The position numbers were made by a program, and so were the translations under genes. A DNA stretch of 39,125 nt from contig CAKSOB010000003.1 of assembly GCA_934476545.1 (NCBI GenBank), forward strand, positions 1 to 39,125. The letters run 5' to 3'. Of the stretch, positions 37,566 to 39,125 are shown piece after piece. The notes beneath the pieces were generated by a model. That model made no database searches and was not told the DNA's origin. It saw only the letters and a list, made by a program, of their open reading frames with translations. Within the stretch, counting starts at the first letter, position 1, and the number at the start of each line of letters is the position of its first letter. The stretch comes from an uncultured Eubacteriales bacterium. Lineage in GTDB: Bacteria > Bacillota > Clostridia > Oscillospirales > Acutalibacteraceae.

Positions 37566-37976
37566 TCAGCCTGTATAAGCATCATCTGCCGTGTTCTTAA
37601 AATTCTGCTTTTCCAACCATTGCTTTTCTTCTTCACTTTCCGGAATATCAATCCGCTCGATTTTAAAGATAACGGGGCGTGTGCCGTCATTGCAACAGGC
37701 AATCATCATTCTGTCGTCATTTGTCCACTTGCGCATAATGGAGCCGCCCTGCAACGCCGCATAAACATATCGGCTGATGGCGTCCCATGCCTCTCCACAG
37801 AATTTTCCATTCATCAGATGGTAAAAATCATCCTGTTCCGGAGTTCTTTTTAAGAGAAATGTGTCTCCCGCTTTGAAACAGGGACACGGACCGGATTTCG
37901 GATCAGCCAAATACTTTTCCTGTAATTCTGGGAACACCTTTGTCTCCAATACCGTTATTTTGCATTCGTAATTCAT
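37566..37976 (-). CDS. TIGR04076 family protein
   Basis: A 136-residue cytoplasmic protein. The region CGEAWDAISRYVYAALQGG resembles the conserved core of TIGR04076 proteins (C.WAW..I...V..L..GG), and the opening ECKITVLETKVFPELQEKYL and the CPCFKAGD motif fit as well. Function is unknown; Cys residues at ~31, 33, 60, 94 and 95 could bind a metal. The last ~20 residues are charged. The ATG has AAAGGAG about eight bases upstream. It is followed by the repeated terminator. Confidence 0.78.
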   Translation of the reverse strand: MNYECKITVLETKVFPELQEKYLADPKSGPCPCFKAGDTFLLKRTPEQDDFYHLMNGKFCGEAWDAISRYVYAALQGGSIMRKWTNDDRMMIACCNDGTRPVIFKIERIDIPESEEEKQWLEKQNFKNTADDAYTG

Positions 37977-38077
37977 ATAATTAGCTCCTTTACGTCCAAA
38001 ATTTTCTGTCTATTAAATTCCGGTCTATCACTCATCTTTCATTTCTCCTGCCAACTCGATTTGTGTTTTCGTTTATT

Positions 38078-38842
38078 TTATCTTTTTTTATACAACACTA
38101 GCTCCGGGTTCCACCCATCTTTCTCATAAGTACATATAAGCAAAAAATCCATATTTGCAATAACCCCAAAACATCTTTCTCCGCCGAATTCGCTTTCAAG
38201 TTGATTTCCAAGATATGTCTTTGAGTCATCCAAAAATTTTATCAAATTCCCGTTTGGTAGCATATACTCCAAATTGACATACTTTCCTACAAGAGCATTT
38301 AGTTTTTTAACCTTCGGCATGCCTTCTATGTGAAGTTCATTTATTTCTTTGATTAGCTGCTGCTTAAATTCTTCAAATTGACCATTGTCGCTGAGTTCAT
38401 TGTAACGCTTCCAATAATCCAATTGGGGCAGCAAGCCCTTTAAATAAGAACGAACCTGCTCCTCGGTGAAATTTTCACTTGCCATATTTTTAACACAGAC
38501 TTCAATCAGGTCATCCATATTCCTATAGGTATATGTTCCGTCAGCATAGCACCACTTGCAATAGTCCTCGTTGAATGTGCCATCGTAATTGTGACTGATA
38601 CTCGCATCATCAAGCGGCATCCCGCAACACTGGCAGATAAGGTTTCTTGGTGTTCCTAAAAGCGTATTGATTGAAACATCAAAAAACTTAGAAAGCAGTT
38701 TTAATGTTTCTGTATTTGGAGTTGTTTCTCCGTTTTCCCAACGAGATACCGCTTGCCGTGTAACATAAAGCTTTTCGGCAAGTTCATCCTGTGACAAACC
38801 TTTTTTCGTTCGCAATTCGAGTATAACATCTTTCGTATCCAT
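38078..38842 (-). CDS. XRE-family regulator with zinc-ribbon and helical C-terminal domains
   Basis: A 254-residue protein. The N-terminal helix-turn-helix (residues ~6-60; LSQDELAEKLYVTRQAVSRWENGETTPN) is an XRE repressor-type DNA-binding domain. It is followed by a zinc-ribbon (Cys70, Cys72, Cys73, Cys95, Cys98; CQCCGMP and YCKWCYADG) of the PF12674 type, a helical region and a small C-terminal domain of strands. The combined protein is a regulator with a zinc-containing partner or sensor domain; its target and ligand are unknown. The ATG at 38840-38842 has AAGGTGG upstream. Its promoter is at 38864-38892. Confidence 0.85.
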   Translation of the reverse strand: MDTKDVILELRTKKGLSQDELAEKLYVTRQAVSRWENGETTPNTETLKLLSKFFDVSINTLLGTPRNLICQCCGMPLDDASISHNYDGTFNEDYCKWCYADGTYTYRNMDDLIEVCVKNMASENFTEEQVRSYLKGLLPQLDYWKRYNELSDNGQFEEFKQQLIKEINELHIEGMPKVKKLNALVGKYVNLEYMLPNGNLIKFLDDSKTYLGNQLESEFGGERCFGVIANMDFLLICTYEKDGWNPELVLYKKR

Positions 38843-38863
38843 TAAAATCACCACCTTGTAAAT

Positions 38864-38892
38864 AGTATAGTATATGTGCAGTCCGTAAGCAA
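38864..38892 (-). promoter_or_regulatory. Promoter of the XRE regulator
   Basis: TTGCTT (38887-38892), 17 bases, TATACT (38864-38869); a second overlapping pair exists five bases away. Confidence 0.55.
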
Positions 38893-38988
38893 GCAACCCG
38901 CTGTTGCTGTCCTGCATCGCTTTCCTTTCGTTTTCTCTTTCTTCATATGAAGTTTTGGCTTTATCTTGTAGTTTGCGAATATCTGTAT

Positions 38989-39051
38989 AAAAAAGCCCTT
39001 TGAGAAAAGGATTTCTCCTCTCTCAAAGGGTAGTAAGTTGACAAACTGGAA
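38989..39051 (-). repeat. Terminator-containing repeat, copy 2
   Basis: Same hairpin and flank as 37503-37561 and about 1.5 kb away. It ends immediately before the stop codon (39052-39054) of the partial gene at the window edge. Confidence 0.85.
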
Positions 39052-39125
39052 TTAGTCGAGCTGCTTTGGCAATTCGCTTTCTTCAACCGGAACTGCTTCA
39101 AGGTCGATATTGGACCAATATGAGC
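39052..39125 (-). CDS. C-terminal end of an unidentified gene (partial)
   Basis: The last 23 codons of a minus-strand gene entering the window: acidic sequence with VPVEESELPKQLD before a TAA. It is too short to identify. The gene is followed by the repeated terminator. Confidence 0.5.
   Translation of the reverse strand, partial: SYWSNIDLEAVPVEESELPKQLD

Noticed and set aside
1..39125. CRISPR array, prophage or rRNA operon
   Set aside because: No regularly spaced repeats, phage structural genes or rRNA sequences were seen. The only longer repeats are the two terminator copies at 37503 and 38989.

Overview
The window looks like chromosome of a spore-forming anaerobic member of the Firmicutes, class Clostridia. 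The evidence is a complete spoIIAA-spoIIAB-sigF operon, a desulfoferrodoxin, strong AGGAGG-type ribosome binding sites with some TTG and GTG starts, many lipobox lipoproteins, Gram-positive-type (CGAAC-N4-GTTC) LexA boxes and intrinsic terminators after most transcription units. No species can be named from sequence alone. Most genes lie on the minus strand, with short plus-strand blocks at 1.5-2.5, 9.2-10.9, 15.2-15.6 and 21.7-26.9 kb. There is no prophage, integrase, CRISPR array or rRNA operon.

Layout. 1-644: chimeric remnant joining the head of a PIG-L deacetylase-like gene to the tail of a peptide/nickel-type ABC ATPase. 1204-1290: tRNA-Leu(CAG) with its own promoter and terminator. 1500-3286: aldo/keto reductase, desulfoferrodoxin and a YbjQ-like protein. 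3376-4902: sporulation operon spoIIAA-spoIIAB-sigF, preceded by folC and valS (to 9037). 9242-16368: envelope genes, including two plus-strand lipoproteins, an HD hydrolase coupled to a CmpB-like membrane protein, a zinc-ribbon membrane protein, an AI-2E family permease, a third lipoprotein, a solitary resolvase-tail protein and two small membrane proteins. One of the two small membrane proteins sits behind a promoter with two LexA (SOS) boxes. 16544-18679: MetE-like methyltransferase and its LysR regulator, with a MetR/MtaR-like operator inside the promoter. 18833-21316: tightly overlapping operon of a GT4 glycosyltransferase, a PlsC acyltransferase and a YgjP metallopeptidase. 21666-26944 (plus strand): exported beta-carbonic anhydrase lipoprotein, RlmD, an orphan prepilin, DusB and a membrane protein with an acidic tyrosine-rich tail. 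26993-33234: M14 deacylase with an EamA transporter, a DUF4300-like lipoprotein, ilvD and a sodium symporter. 33365-35524: ECF sigma module. 35561-39125: flavoprotein, GNAT acetyltransferase, small lipoprotein, a broken small membrane gene, a TIGR04076-type protein, an XRE/zinc-ribbon regulator and a partial gene at the edge.

How the genes work together. The most interesting unit is the ECF cluster. A lipoprotein, the sigma factor and its anti-sigma factor follow each other, the lipoprotein and the anti-sigma ectodomain are clearly the same domain, and a decayed third copy of the domain lies just downstream. An ECF-type promoter candidate precedes the lipoprotein, and a terminator hairpin separates lipoprotein from sigma, suggesting a self-controlled sensor/decoy circuit. 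Other regulatory points read directly from sequence are the double LexA box promoter, the MetR-like operator that shares bases with the lysR stop codon, a 14-bp perfect inverted repeat over the EamA promoter, and a recurring arrangement in which a terminator-like hairpin sits immediately before, or overlaps, the next gene's ribosome binding site.
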